This document shows, piece after piece, positions 24,386 through 32,987 of a stretch of 64,000 nt of DNA. The notes beneath the pieces were generated by a model. It saw only the letters and a list, made by a program, of their open reading frames with translations, made no database searches and was not told the DNA's origin. Source of the DNA: JASLBX01 sp036373915 (lineage in GTDB: Bacteria; Actinomycetota; Actinomycetes; Jiangellales; Jiangellaceae). The stretch lies in assembly GCA_036373915.1 (NCBI GenBank), contig DASUUU010000044.1, positions 62,001 through 126,000 of the forward strand, given 5' to 3'. Within the stretch, counting starts at the first letter, position 1; each line of letters starts with the position of its first letter. The position numbers and the translations under genes are program-made.

Positions 24386-25014
24386 CTGTTCACCACCTTC
24401 ACTACCTGCTCCGCGATCAGATCGGCGAGCTCGTCCGGTGGCCGGGATGCATCGACCACCAGGTACCGGTCCGGATCGGCGGCTGCACGGTCGAGGTACG
24501 CCTGCCGGACTGTCTCGTGGAACTCGGCCGCCTCGCGCTCGAGCCGATCGCCCAGCCCGGCGATGCGCGGCCGACGGACGGCTTCCGGAACGTCCAGTAC
24601 AACGGTCAGGTCGGGCAGCAGCCCATCGGTAGCGAATCCCGAGATCGCGGCGATCTCGTCGACACCGAGCCCGCGTCCGACACCTTGATACGCGATGGAC
24701 GAGTCGATGTAGCGATCGGTGATGACCACCGCACCGCGCTCGAGGGCGGGGCGGATCGTCGCCGCCACGTGCTCGGCGCGGTCCGCGGCGTACAGCAGCG
24801 CCTCGGCGCGGGCATCGAGCCCTTCGCTGGCGACGTCGAGGACGAGGCGGCGGACGTCCGGACCGATCCGGGTGTCTCCGGGCTCGTACGTGAGCACGAC
24901 CTCTCGCCCGGCGTCGCGCAAGCGCCCGGCGAGCAACCGCGCCTGGGTGGACTTGCCCGCGCCGTCGCCACCTTCGATCGCTATGAACGCGCCGCTGTAG
25001 TCGGCCACCAGCAC
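24382..25014 (-). CDS. tmk: Thymidylate kinase
   Basis: 210 aa. Phosphorylates dTMP to dTDP. P-loop IEGGDGAGKSTQ, TYEPGDTRIG, and the DRYIDSSIAYQG dTMP-binding/LID-side motif. The dTMP motif reads EPGDT in place of the common REPGGT, a mild variation. GTG 25014 without a strong ribosome site; GTG three codons later is possible. Upstream lies a self-complementary stretch (25051-25111) that could be part of its leader. Confidence 0.95.
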   Translation of the reverse strand: MLVADYSGAFIAIEGGDGAGKSTQARLLAGRLRDAGREVVLTYEPGDTRIGPDVRRLVLDVASEGLDARAEALLYAADRAEHVAATIRPALERGAVVITDRYIDSSIAYQGVGRGLGVDEIAAISGFATDGLLPDLTVVLDVPEAVRRPRIAGLGDRLEREAAEFHETVRQAYLDRAAADPDRYLVVDASRPPDELADLIAEQVVKVVNR

Positions 25015-25050
25015 AGCGTAGTGACGTTCTCAGACAGCGCCCTGGGGGAC

Positions 25051-25111
25051 GGCTCCGGGAAACCCCGCATTGATCTGCCAGGGATCGCCCTGGTTGGTCC
25101 CTGGAGGAGCC
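25051..25111. other. Self-complementary, possibly regulatory RNA structure between tmk and PAP2 genes
   Basis: GGCTCC (25051-25056) pairs with GGAGCC (25106-25111). Inside are a GGG-AAA-CCC mini-hairpin and two mutually exclusive stems: CCAGGG (25078-25083) with CCCTGG (25088-25093), or CCAGGGA with TCCCTGG (25098-25104). It matches no riboswitch class I can name. It lies in the 263-bp divergent gap 25015-25277, so either strand could use it. Confidence 0.4.
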
Positions 25112-25277
25112 GATAAACCATTGTCGACCTGCGATGAAACCGAGGATCGTGGACGGCGAGAAGGTCCACTGGATCCCGTTGCGGCTGAGTTATTCCCTGC
25201 GGTGCGAGATCGAGCGAGGCGATTCTCAGCCTGCTCACAGCAGGCGATCGGTAGGAATTGGAACCCGGGGGTTGATC

Positions 25278-26177
25278 GTGACGACCAGTACTGAGCATCT
25301 GAGCGCGACGCGCGCTTTCGGGCTACCCATTCTGCGCCGGACGATGGTCGCCGGACGGGCCGCGACGGCGTCCCCACCGGCATCGCGTCAAGCCGCTCGG
25401 CCGTTCCAGGTCCGGGCAGCTGGTCGACTGCCGACGACGCCTGACGGCGGGCGGCCGCGTGGCGGCGGCAGGCGGCGCCTCGCTCCGATCATTCGCGAAC
25501 TGGTCTTGGTCGGCACCGCGGCCTTGCTGTACTCGCTGGTGCGAGGACTCACCGACGATCGCGTAGGCCTCGCCTTCGCCAACGCCGAGCGGCTCATGTC
25601 GTTCGAGCAATGGCTGGGCATCTTCGTCGAGCCACGGCTTCAAAGCTGGGCCGTTGCCAGCGACATCGTCGTCAACGTGGCCAACGCCATCTACATCCTG
25701 TACTGGCCGATAATCGTCGGCACGCTCGTGTGGCTGGTGGCGCGACGGCCGGAAGCGTACAGGTTCTACCGGAACGCCCTGCTCGCATCGGGCGGGTTCT
25801 CGCTGGCCGTGTTCGCCCTCTACCCGCTCGCCCCGCCTCGGTTCATGCCGGATCACGGATTCGTCGACACCATCGCGGCGCATTCGGAGGGGTATCGGGA
25901 GTTCAACGCGTCGGCACTGGTCAACGAGTACGCGGCGATGCCCAGCCTGCATTTCGGTTGGGTGCTGCTGGCCGGTATCGCGATCTACCGTCTGGTAGAT
26001 CACCGGCTGGCGCGAGCAGTCGGCGTCGCCCTTCCGGTGCTGATGCTGTCGGCCATCGTCCTGACCGGCAACCACTATCTGATGGACGCCGTGGTCGGCG
26101 GCGGTGTGGTCGTCAGCGGCCTGGGGATAGCCGGGCTGTTCGCGCGGCGGGTCGCCGGCCAGCCGATCCCCCACTAG
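25278..26177 (+). CDS. PAP2-superfamily membrane phosphatase / inositolphosphotransferase-like
   Basis: 299 aa, about six membrane helices after a basic N-terminus of some 70 residues. Motifs of the Aur1/Ipt1-like PAP2 branch: AAMPSLHFGWVLL (PSxH) and LTGNHYLMDAVVG (second catalytic His). The classical KxxxxxxRP first motif is absent; instead LYPLAPPRFMP occurs, as in this branch. Likely acts on lipid phosphates. GTG 25278 with GGGGG upstream. Convergent with topA. Confidence 0.87.
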   Translation: MTTSTEHLSATRAFGLPILRRTMVAGRAATASPPASRQAARPFQVRAAGRLPTTPDGGRPRGGGRRRLAPIIRELVLVGTAALLYSLVRGLTDDRVGLAFANAERLMSFEQWLGIFVEPRLQSWAVASDIVVNVANAIYILYWPIIVGTLVWLVARRPEAYRFYRNALLASGGFSLAVFALYPLAPPRFMPDHGFVDTIAAHSEGYREFNASALVNEYAAMPSLHFGWVLLAGIAIYRLVDHRLARAVGVALPVLMLSAIVLTGNHYLMDAVVGGGVVVSGLGIAGLFARRVAGQPIPH

Positions 26178-26184
26178 GCCGATC

Positions 26185-26220
26185 GGTGCCGTACCACCTG
26201 CACGCGCCTGGTGCGGCACC
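26185..26220. terminator. Bidirectional hairpin between PAP2 gene and topA
   Basis: GGTGCCGTACCA (26185-26196) pairs with TGGTGCGGCACC (26209-26220), 11 of 12 positions, 12-nt loop, between two convergent genes. Confidence 0.75.
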
Positions 26221-26240
26221 TACAAGCCTGCTGAACGTGA

Positions 26241-28886
26241 TCAACCGGAGCTGGAGCGGGCGCGGCGGCGGCGCGGAGCCGGGCCCTTGGCCCGCTTCTC
26301 GGCCATCAACTCGACGGCGCGCTCGCGGGTGAGTTCCTCGACGCTGGTTCCGCGCGGGACGGTCACGTTCGTCTCGCCGTCGGTGATGTAGGGCCCGAAG
26401 CGACCGTCCTTGACCACGAGCGGCTTGCCGTTCACCGGATCGGTCCCGAGCTCGCGCAGCGGCGCAGTGGCGGCGGCCCGTCCGCGCCGGCCCTTGGGCT
26501 CTGCGAACAGCGCCTCCGCCTGCTCGACGGTGACCGTGAACAGCGACTCCTCGTCCGGCAGGGACCGGGTGTCCGAGCCCTTCTTCACGTACGGGCCGTA
26601 CCGGCCGTTCGCGGCCACGATCTCGGTGCCTTCGGTGTCCTTGCCCACGGTCCGGGGCAGGGTCAGCAGCCGCAGGGCGTCCTCCAGCGTCACGGTGTCC
26701 ACTGACATCGACTTGAACAGAGAGGCCGTCCGGGGCTTGGTGCCCGACGGGACGTCGTCCGGCAGCACCTCCGTGACGTACGGTCCGTAGCGACCCGACT
26801 TCACGACGATCTTTCGCCCGGTGGCCGGGTCGGCACCGAGTTCGCGTTCGCCGGTGCCGGCCGCTAGCAGCTCCTTTGCCTTGGCGATGGTGAGCTCGTC
26901 CGGCGGCAGGTCTTCGGGGACGCTGCCCCGGTTACCCTCGGCGTCCTCGACATACGGGCCATAGCGGCCGACGCGCACCACTACGTCGTCCTCAAGCGGG
27001 AACGACGAGATTGCTCGGGCATCGATCTCGCCGAGGTTGTCGACCAGGTGCTTGACGCCCTCGATCTGGTCGTCGCCGTCCCAGAACCGGGCCAGCTCTG
27101 CGGCCCGCTCGGCACGGCCTGCGGCGATCTCGTCCAGCCGGTCCTCCATCCGGGCGGTGAACTCGTAGTCGACCAGCCAGCTGAAGTGCTTCTCGAGCAG
27201 CTGGGTCACCGCGAACGCCAACCAGGATGGAACGAGCGCGGTGCCCCGCTTGAACACGTATCCGCGGTCCAGAATCGTGCGGATCGTCGGCGCATATGTC
27301 GACGGCCGGCCGATCTCACGCTCTTCGAGTTCACGCACCAGAGTGGCCTCGGTGTACCGCGCGGGGGGCTTGGTGGAGTGGCCGTCGGCCGACACGTCGA
27401 CAGCAGTGAGGGCCTGGCCCTCGTCCAGGGTTGGCAGCCGCCGCTCGCGGTCGTCCCGCTGCTCCTCTGGGTCGTCCGTGCTCTCGACGTACGCCTTGAG
27501 AAAGCCGAAGAACGTGATGGTCTTTCCGGATGCACCGAACTCGACCGGTTCACCGGTCGTGGCGGTCGCACCGACCCGTACGGTGAGCGTCTGGCCGGCC
27601 GCATCGCGCATCTGGGACGCGACGGTGCGCTTCCAGATCAGCTCGTAGAGGCGGAAGTCGTCGCCGGTCAGCCCGATCTCGCCGGGAGTTCGAAACGTTT
27701 CGCCGGCCGGGCGGATCGCCTCGTGCGCCTCCTGGGCGTTCTTGACCTTGCTGCTGTAGCGCCGCGGGGAATCCGGCACGTACTCGGCGCCGTAGAGCTG
27801 GGCGACCTGGCTGCGGGCGGCGGCGATCGCCGACTCCGACAGCGTGATCGAATCGGTACGCATATAGGTGATGAACCCGCCCTCGTACAGCCGCTGCGCC
27901 ACCTGCATGGTTCGGGCGGCACCGAAGCCGAGCTTGCGGGAGGCCTCCTGCTGAAGCGTCGTGGTCCGGAACGGCGCGTACGGGCTGCGCTTGTACGGCT
28001 TGGATTCGACGGACCGGACCTCGAACAGGACTCCGTCCAGCGCCGCGGCAAGCGCTCCGGCCCGGGCTTCGTCGAGGATCACCACGCCGGCCGAACGGTC
28101 CTTCAGCCGGCCGCGGGAGTCGAAGTCGCGGCCTTGGGCCACTCGCGAACCGGCCACTGAGATCAGGCGGGCGTCGAAGGAGTTCGGCTCATCGTCCGAC
28201 GCTGGGTCGAGCCCTGAGTCGAGCCCTGTGTCGAGCGTGGCGACCAGGTCCCAGTAGTCCGCCGCCCGGAACGCCATCCGCTCCCGTTCGCGGTCAACGA
28301 CGAGCCGGGTCGCGACACTCTGCACGCGACCTGCGGACAGGCCCTGCATCACCTTTCGCCACAGTACCGGCGAGACCTCGTACCCGTAGAGACGGTCGAC
28401 GATCCGGCGGGCCTCCTGCGCGTCGACCAGGTGTTCGTCGACGTCGCGGGGGTTCTGGATGGCCGCCATGATCGCCTCACGGGTGATCTCGTTGAAGACC
28501 ATCCGCTTGACCGGCACCTTGGGCTTGAGCTCCTCGCGCAGGTGCCATGCGATCGCTTCGCCCTCACGATCTTCATCCGTGGCAAGGAGTAGCTCGTCCG
28601 CGTCCTTGAGAGCGGCCTTGAGCTTCTTCACCTGATCCCTGGCCCGACCAGCCGGAACGACGTAGAGCGGCTCGAAACCGCCTTCGACGTCGACACCGAC
28701 CGGTGCACCGAACCGGTCGCGCTTGGCCGCAGGCACCTCCGTCTTCTTGGTCGGCAGGTCGCGGATGTGCCCGAACGAGGACTCCACGACATACCCCGAG
28801 CCGAGGTAGCCAGCGATCGTCTTCACCTTGGCAGGCGACTCGACGATGACCAGTCGACGCAGGCCGTCGTTACTCGTGCGGACCAC
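26241..28886 (-). CDS. topA: DNA topoisomerase I (type IA)
   Basis: 881 aa. Relaxes negative supercoils through a 5'-phosphotyrosine. TOPRIM domain with IVESPAK (Glu16) and LATDEDREGEAIAWHL (Asp104, Asp106); gate domain GLSAGRVQSVATRLV; catalytic Tyr341 in GFITYMRTDS; AIRPAGETF. The C-terminus has no zinc fingers but several copies of a GRYGPYV / GRFGPYI unit, then a Lys/Arg tail, as in actinobacterial TopA. GTG 28886 has AAGGAG 9 nt upstream. Convergent with the PAP2 gene. Confidence 0.98.
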   Translation of the reverse strand: MVRTSNDGLRRLVIVESPAKVKTIAGYLGSGYVVESSFGHIRDLPTKKTEVPAAKRDRFGAPVGVDVEGGFEPLYVVPAGRARDQVKKLKAALKDADELLLATDEDREGEAIAWHLREELKPKVPVKRMVFNEITREAIMAAIQNPRDVDEHLVDAQEARRIVDRLYGYEVSPVLWRKVMQGLSAGRVQSVATRLVVDRERERMAFRAADYWDLVATLDTGLDSGLDPASDDEPNSFDARLISVAGSRVAQGRDFDSRGRLKDRSAGVVILDEARAGALAAALDGVLFEVRSVESKPYKRSPYAPFRTTTLQQEASRKLGFGAARTMQVAQRLYEGGFITYMRTDSITLSESAIAAARSQVAQLYGAEYVPDSPRRYSSKVKNAQEAHEAIRPAGETFRTPGEIGLTGDDFRLYELIWKRTVASQMRDAAGQTLTVRVGATATTGEPVEFGASGKTITFFGFLKAYVESTDDPEEQRDDRERRLPTLDEGQALTAVDVSADGHSTKPPARYTEATLVRELEEREIGRPSTYAPTIRTILDRGYVFKRGTALVPSWLAFAVTQLLEKHFSWLVDYEFTARMEDRLDEIAAGRAERAAELARFWDGDDQIEGVKHLVDNLGEIDARAISSFPLEDDVVVRVGRYGPYVEDAEGNRGSVPEDLPPDELTIAKAKELLAAGTGERELGADPATGRKIVVKSGRYGPYVTEVLPDDVPSGTKPRTASLFKSMSVDTVTLEDALRLLTLPRTVGKDTEGTEIVAANGRYGPYVKKGSDTRSLPDEESLFTVTVEQAEALFAEPKGRRGRAAATAPLRELGTDPVNGKPLVVKDGRFGPYITDGETNVTVPRGTSVEELTRERAVELMAEKRAKGPAPRRRRARSSSG

Positions 28887-29015
28887 GTGTGCTTACTCCT
28901 TCATGCGTGAACATCGACAGGCGAAGTGTGCGACCAAGCCGGTCGGTCCTGTCAACTCGGATAAGACAACGCACGGTATACGACACCTCTTCCAAGTTGA
29001 TATCTCGACGTAATC

Positions 29016-29046
29016 GCAAAGACTATTTTGCAAAATCTCCTTTGCA
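29016..29046 (+). promoter_or_regulatory. GCAAA repeats, putative autoregulatory operator of the HTH gene
   Basis: GCAAA and GC-centred copies recur: CGCAAAGACT, the perfect palindrome TTTTGCAAAA (29026-29035) and TTTGCAG (29041-29047), all within 50 bp of the HTH gene start and in an AT-rich pocket unusual for this genome. Confidence 0.5.
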
Positions 29047-29062
29047 GTCTACCTTGGTGGGC

Positions 29063-29641
29063 ATGGCGCTCTCCCGCAAACAGGTCACGGACGTCGATAC
29101 CCTGCGAGCCCTTGCTCATCCCCTTCGGGTCCGATTGCTCGCAGCGCTCCGCCTGGACGGTCCCGCCACAGCATCTGAGCTGGGACGGCGCTTCGGCGAG
29201 TCCAGCGGTTCAACGTCGTACCACCTCCGGCAGCTGGAGCGATTCGGCTTCGTTGTCGAAGACGACGAACAGCCCTCGCGCCGGGAGCGGCGCTGGCGAG
29301 CAGCGCACGACGTCACGAGCTTCCGTCCGGCTGACTTCCTCGACGAGACGGCCGGCCGCGAAGCGCTCGAGGTCATGGAACAGCAGCAGCTCAGGTTCCT
29401 GCTCGAAGCCGTCCAGTCCTGGCACCGCGAGAAGGCCGGCTGGCCCCGCGAGTGGGTCGACGCCGCCGAACAGAGCGATCTTCATCTCTGGCTCCGCCCG
29501 GCCGAACTGGCCGAGATGAACCGGGAACTGATCGCCGTGGCCCAGCGCTGGATCGCACGCCGGCCCCGTCCCACGGATCCCAATGCCCGCCAGGTCTCGC
29601 TGTTCCTGGTGGCCGTGCCGCGGACGGCTGGTGACCGATGA
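29063..29641 (+). CDS. ArsR-like winged-helix transcriptional regulator
   Basis: 192 aa. N-terminal winged helix (about 8-75): TLRALAHPLRVRLLAAL, recognition region SGSTSYHLRQLERFGFV, wing with RERRWRA. The C-terminal half (about 80-190) is a helical effector domain rich in Trp/Glu (HREKAGWPREWVDAAEQ) without metal-binding Cys, so a metal sensor is unlikely. ATG 29063 with GGTGGG upstream. Its stop overlaps the MFS start (ATGA): a self-regulated regulator-exporter pair. Confidence 0.87.
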   Translation: MALSRKQVTDVDTLRALAHPLRVRLLAALRLDGPATASELGRRFGESSGSTSYHLRQLERFGFVVEDDEQPSRRERRWRAAHDVTSFRPADFLDETAGREALEVMEQQQLRFLLEAVQSWHREKAGWPREWVDAAEQSDLHLWLRPAELAEMNRELIAVAQRWIARRPRPTDPNARQVSLFLVAVPRTAGDR

Positions 29642-30906
29642 CAACCGTCACCGCCCGCCAGGCCCGCGTCCGGTTCTTGATCCTCGAAGCGCTGCGCTGG
29701 TTTCCTACCGGGCTGTTGCTGCCGGTGTTCGCCCTGTTGCCTATCGAGCGCGGCCTGACCGTCGCGCAGCTTGGCCTGGCGGCCGCCGTCCAGGGTGTGG
29801 TCGTGCTCGCGCTTGAGCTTCCGACGGGCGGGTTGTCGGACTCGCTCGGTCGCCGGCCGGTGCTGCTGGCGGCCGGGACGTTCTCGCTTGCCTCACTCAC
29901 GCTCTTGTTCGCCGCCGACTCGTTCGCCCTGTTCGCCGCGGCGTTCGCCGTCCAGGGTGTGTACCGGGCCCTCGACAGCGGACCGCTACAGGCGTGGTAT
30001 GTCGACGCATCGCTCACCGCCGAACCGGACAAGGACGTCACGGCAGGCCTGTCGGCGGGCGCCACGGTGACCGGATTCGCGATCGCCGCTGGTGCACTGA
30101 GCGGCGCCGGGTTGGTGGCGCTGCACCCGCTCGGGCAGGTTGAGCCGCTCGCCACGCCGGTTCTGGCCGCGGGGCTGGTGCAGACCGTTGCTCTGGTCGC
30201 CGTCAGTGTCCTGATCACCGAGACGCGTAGCACCCGGGGCTGGAGAGCCGTGATGCGCTCGGTTGCCTCGGTTCCGCGCGTCATCGGCGGCGGCGTGCGG
30301 CTGCTACGGAGATCGCGCATCCTCGCGGCTCTCGTCGGAGTGGAGCTGTTCTGGGGCTTCGGCATGGTCTCGTTCGAGATGCTGACGCCGCTCCGACTGG
30401 CCGAGGTCACCGGTAGCACCGGCGCCGCGGCAGCCCTGATGGGTCCGGCGGGAGCCGGTGCGTGGGCGGCTGCAGCGGCGGGCGCGGCGATAGCAGGGCT
30501 GGCCGCTCGCCGGTTCAGCACCGCGTTGACGGCAGCCGCCCTCCGGGTGATCCAGGGCGTCACCGTCGCGGCGATGGCGGTGTTCGCCGGGCCGGTCGGG
30601 ATCGTGGCCGCGTACCTGGCCACATACGCCGTCCACGGCGGGTCCAACCCGCTGCACCATTCGCTCCTGCATCAGCAGGTCACCAGCGAGCACCGGACGA
30701 CCGTCCTGTCGTTGAACTCGATGGTGGGTCAACCTGCCTACGCGGCCGGCCTGGTGGTGCTGACCGCAGTGGCCGACGGCACGTCGGTGCGGCTCGCCAT
30801 CGTCTGCGGTGCCGCGGTCCTCGCGCTGGCGGCGCCGCTCTATCTGCCGGCGTGGAGGTTCCACCGCGGGCAGGCGCCGCACGACGTCGCCGCGGTCACC
30901 GGCTGA
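29638..30906 (+). CDS. MFS transporter
   Basis: 422 aa, about twelve hydrophobic helices; TGGLSDSLGRRPVLLAAG in the first cytosolic loop is MFS motif A. Substrate unknown; coupling to a winged-helix regulator by ATGA overlap is typical of drug or metabolite exporters. Ends in a short hydrophilic tail. Confidence 0.88.
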   Translation: MTTVTARQARVRFLILEALRWFPTGLLLPVFALLPIERGLTVAQLGLAAAVQGVVVLALELPTGGLSDSLGRRPVLLAAGTFSLASLTLLFAADSFALFAAAFAVQGVYRALDSGPLQAWYVDASLTAEPDKDVTAGLSAGATVTGFAIAAGALSGAGLVALHPLGQVEPLATPVLAAGLVQTVALVAVSVLITETRSTRGWRAVMRSVASVPRVIGGGVRLLRRSRILAALVGVELFWGFGMVSFEMLTPLRLAEVTGSTGAAAALMGPAGAGAWAAAAAGAAIAGLAARRFSTALTAAALRVIQGVTVAAMAVFAGPVGIVAAYLATYAVHGGSNPLHHSLLHQQVTSEHRTTVLSLNSMVGQPAYAAGLVVLTAVADGTSVRLAIVCGAAVLALAAPLYLPAWRFHRGQAPHDVAAVTG

Positions 30907-30972
30907 CTGCGGCTGCCATGGCGGGCCGACCAGGTGAGTGCGGTCGCACCCGGAACCTTAGGATTTCGTCCC

Positions 30973-31821
30973 GTGACTGTGGTGATCGGCACGCTGGTGG
31001 CCCTCGGCATGCTCGTTCTAGTGCCACTTGGGCTGCGACTCATCGACACCGGGGGCGGGCCGGTAGGCATGATCTCTCAGGCCTGGCCGCTCGCCGGGCT
31101 GGCGGGAACCGCGTCGCTGATAGTCGGCAGGGGGACGACCGCAGTGGTCCTTGCCGTCCTGTATGCGGCCGTCACGGTCGCGCTGGCGGTCGCCGCAGCC
31201 GAGCGGCTGTGGCGGCGCCGCTCGCTCGACCCGGCGGAAGTGGCCGTTCTGACGGCCATGGTGTCCCCGTCCGTCGCCGGCGTCAGCCTGGTGGCAGAGC
31301 GGGGCGGCTGGGAGCTCCTGGGTTTCGACATGACAGTGCTCGCCCTCACGGTGGCACACTTTCATTTCGCCGGCTTCGCGGCCGCACTGATCGCCGGCCT
31401 GATCCACACAACCGTGCCGGGGGCCCTCAGCGCTCTTCCGCCGGTCGTTATCCCTGTGGGGATCGCGGTCGTGTTCGTGGGTTACTTCACTGCGGACGCT
31501 GTCGAGCTGGCCGGTACCGCGATCCTCACCGCCGGCATGTGGCTCACCGGGTGGCTCATCTGGCGGGACGTCAGGCCGCTTGCCGCGAGCCGGCTCACCC
31601 GCGTGCTGTTCGGCATCAGCGCGGCTGCCCTTGCGGTCACCATGCTGCTCGCGCTCGACTGGGCGGCCGGCCACGTGTGGGACGCGATCCCCCACCCGTC
31701 GCTCGATGTGATGGCCACGACCCACGGGCTTGTCAACGCCGTGTTCTTCGCACTGGGCGGCCTGGTCGCGTGGCGGCGTTTTCAGCGTGAACGCAGCCTG
31801 GAGCTGAGCCAGGCCAGCTGA
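30973..31821 (+). CDS. YndJ-like multi-pass membrane protein
   Basis: About 282 aa with eight or so hydrophobic helices. Conserved histidine motifs VAHFHFAGF and TTHGLVNAV resemble the YndJ family, otherwise uncharacterised. Start: TAGGAT at 30959-30964 lies 8 nt before GTG 30973, the geometry of a leaderless transcript, so this start is preferred over GTG 30934. The stop abuts the stop of the convergent M28 gene with no spacer (TGATCA shared region). Confidence 0.7.
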   Translation: MTVVIGTLVALGMLVLVPLGLRLIDTGGGPVGMISQAWPLAGLAGTASLIVGRGTTAVVLAVLYAAVTVALAVAAAERLWRRRSLDPAEVAVLTAMVSPSVAGVSLVAERGGWELLGFDMTVLALTVAHFHFAGFAAALIAGLIHTTVPGALSALPPVVIPVGIAVVFVGYFTADAVELAGTAILTAGMWLTGWLIWRDVRPLAASRLTRVLFGISAAALAVTMLLALDWAAGHVWDAIPHPSLDVMATTHGLVNAVFFALGGLVAWRRFQRERSLELSQAS

Positions 31822-32838
31822 TCATGCGGCCTCGACGAGCCACTGCCACACGATGTCGCCCACCCGTTTGAGCTGCTCCTGATCGACCACACCTGGCCCG
31901 TCGCGCGACGAGTGGTACTCCGCGTACGGCACGCTACCGAGCCTGGCGGCCGGGACGTCCGCCTTCTCGAACGACCAGTGGTCGCTCGCCCGGTTCTCGC
32001 ATGAGTGTGCCGCGATGCCGATGCCCTCGGCGACCTCGAGGAGGGCGTTGCGGACCTCGGTGCTGCCTGTTCCACCGGTGCAGATCGGCACACTCGATGC
32101 GGCCACACCGACGCGGTCGAGCGAGACCATCGCCGTGACCGCGTCCGTACCGGGCAGGTCGGCCACGTACTGCTGCGACCCGAAATGGTGCATCCGGTCG
32201 CCGGAGCCGCGGGGCTCCTCCGCGCCGAAGGCGACGAACCGGACGTCGACCGGCAACGGGGTCGCCGCGGCCAATCGGGCGAGCTCGAGGACCACTGCGA
32301 CACCCGACGCGTTGTCCTCCGCGCCGGGCGCGACGGCAACGGTGTCCAGATGGGCGCCGATCACCACATGTGGCGCCTCCACATCGAAACCCGGCGAGTC
32401 GGCGATCACGTTGGCGGACGTGCCTGGCTCGACGACCGTCCCCCACTCCGGCCGGTACGACGGGTCACCTTCGGGCACCGGCACCTCGATCTGCTCGACG
32501 TCGTAGCCGAACTCGGCGAACCTGTCAGCGACCCAGTCGGCGGCCTCCTGAAACGCCGGTGACGTCGCTTCGCGTGGCCCGATCTCGCCGGCCAGATGGG
32601 CGACCGACACAACGGCTCGCTCGGCGTCGAATTCCGGTGGGGGCCGGTAGGTGGCGGTGGCTTGCCCATCCGGGCCGGTCATGGGCGCATTCGTGCCCGC
32701 CACCGGTGGTTCGGCGGTGGCCGTCGCAGGCGGCGTGACGGCATCGCCACCGTCCGGTGTCTGGTCATCCGACCCGGTGCAGGCGGCGACGAGGGCGGCT
32801 CCAGTCAGGACCGCCCCGGCTGTGTATCGCACCTTCAT
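31822..32838 (-). CDS. Lipoprotein M28-family aminopeptidase
   Basis: 338 aa. Lipobox LVAACTG (Cys20), a Thr/Pro linker, then a di-zinc peptidase: VIGAHLDTV (His, Asp), EDNASGVAVVLELAR (bridging Asp), FGAEEPRGSG (catalytic Glu and ligand), VSLDRVG (Asp) and AEYHSSRDG (His). Extracytoplasmic aminopeptidase. ATG 32838 with GGAGG upstream. Terminates back-to-back with the YndJ-like gene. Confidence 0.92.
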   Translation of the reverse strand: MKVRYTAGAVLTGAALVAACTGSDDQTPDGGDAVTPPATATAEPPVAGTNAPMTGPDGQATATYRPPPEFDAERAVVSVAHLAGEIGPREATSPAFQEAADWVADRFAEFGYDVEQIEVPVPEGDPSYRPEWGTVVEPGTSANVIADSPGFDVEAPHVVIGAHLDTVAVAPGAEDNASGVAVVLELARLAAATPLPVDVRFVAFGAEEPRGSGDRMHHFGSQQYVADLPGTDAVTAMVSLDRVGVAASSVPICTGGTGSTEVRNALLEVAEGIGIAAHSCENRASDHWSFEKADVPAARLGSVPYAEYHSSRDGPGVVDQEQLKRVGDIVWQWLVEAA

Positions 32839-32893
32839 CAGGCCTCCAATGGGAACCCACGCACCGCCTACGGTCCAAGTTCATGCGTGCCGA

Positions 32894-32987
32894 GGCGTGA
32901 AGAACGCCGGACCGATCTTGATAATGCGCCCGACTTAGATGTAAATAACCGATTCTGAGGAAGATCCGTCCGGCAGTTCTTCACGCC
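32894..32987. repeat. Long imperfect inverted repeat at the 3' end of the methyltransferase gene
   Basis: Left arm 32894-32919 (GGCGTGAAGAACGCCGGACC then GATCTT) pairs with 32961-32987 with one mismatch and a one-base bulge; spacer 41 nt, AT-rich. The right arm includes the last two codons and stop of the methyltransferase gene. Plausible terminator for that gene and part of the M28 upstream region. Confidence 0.65.
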
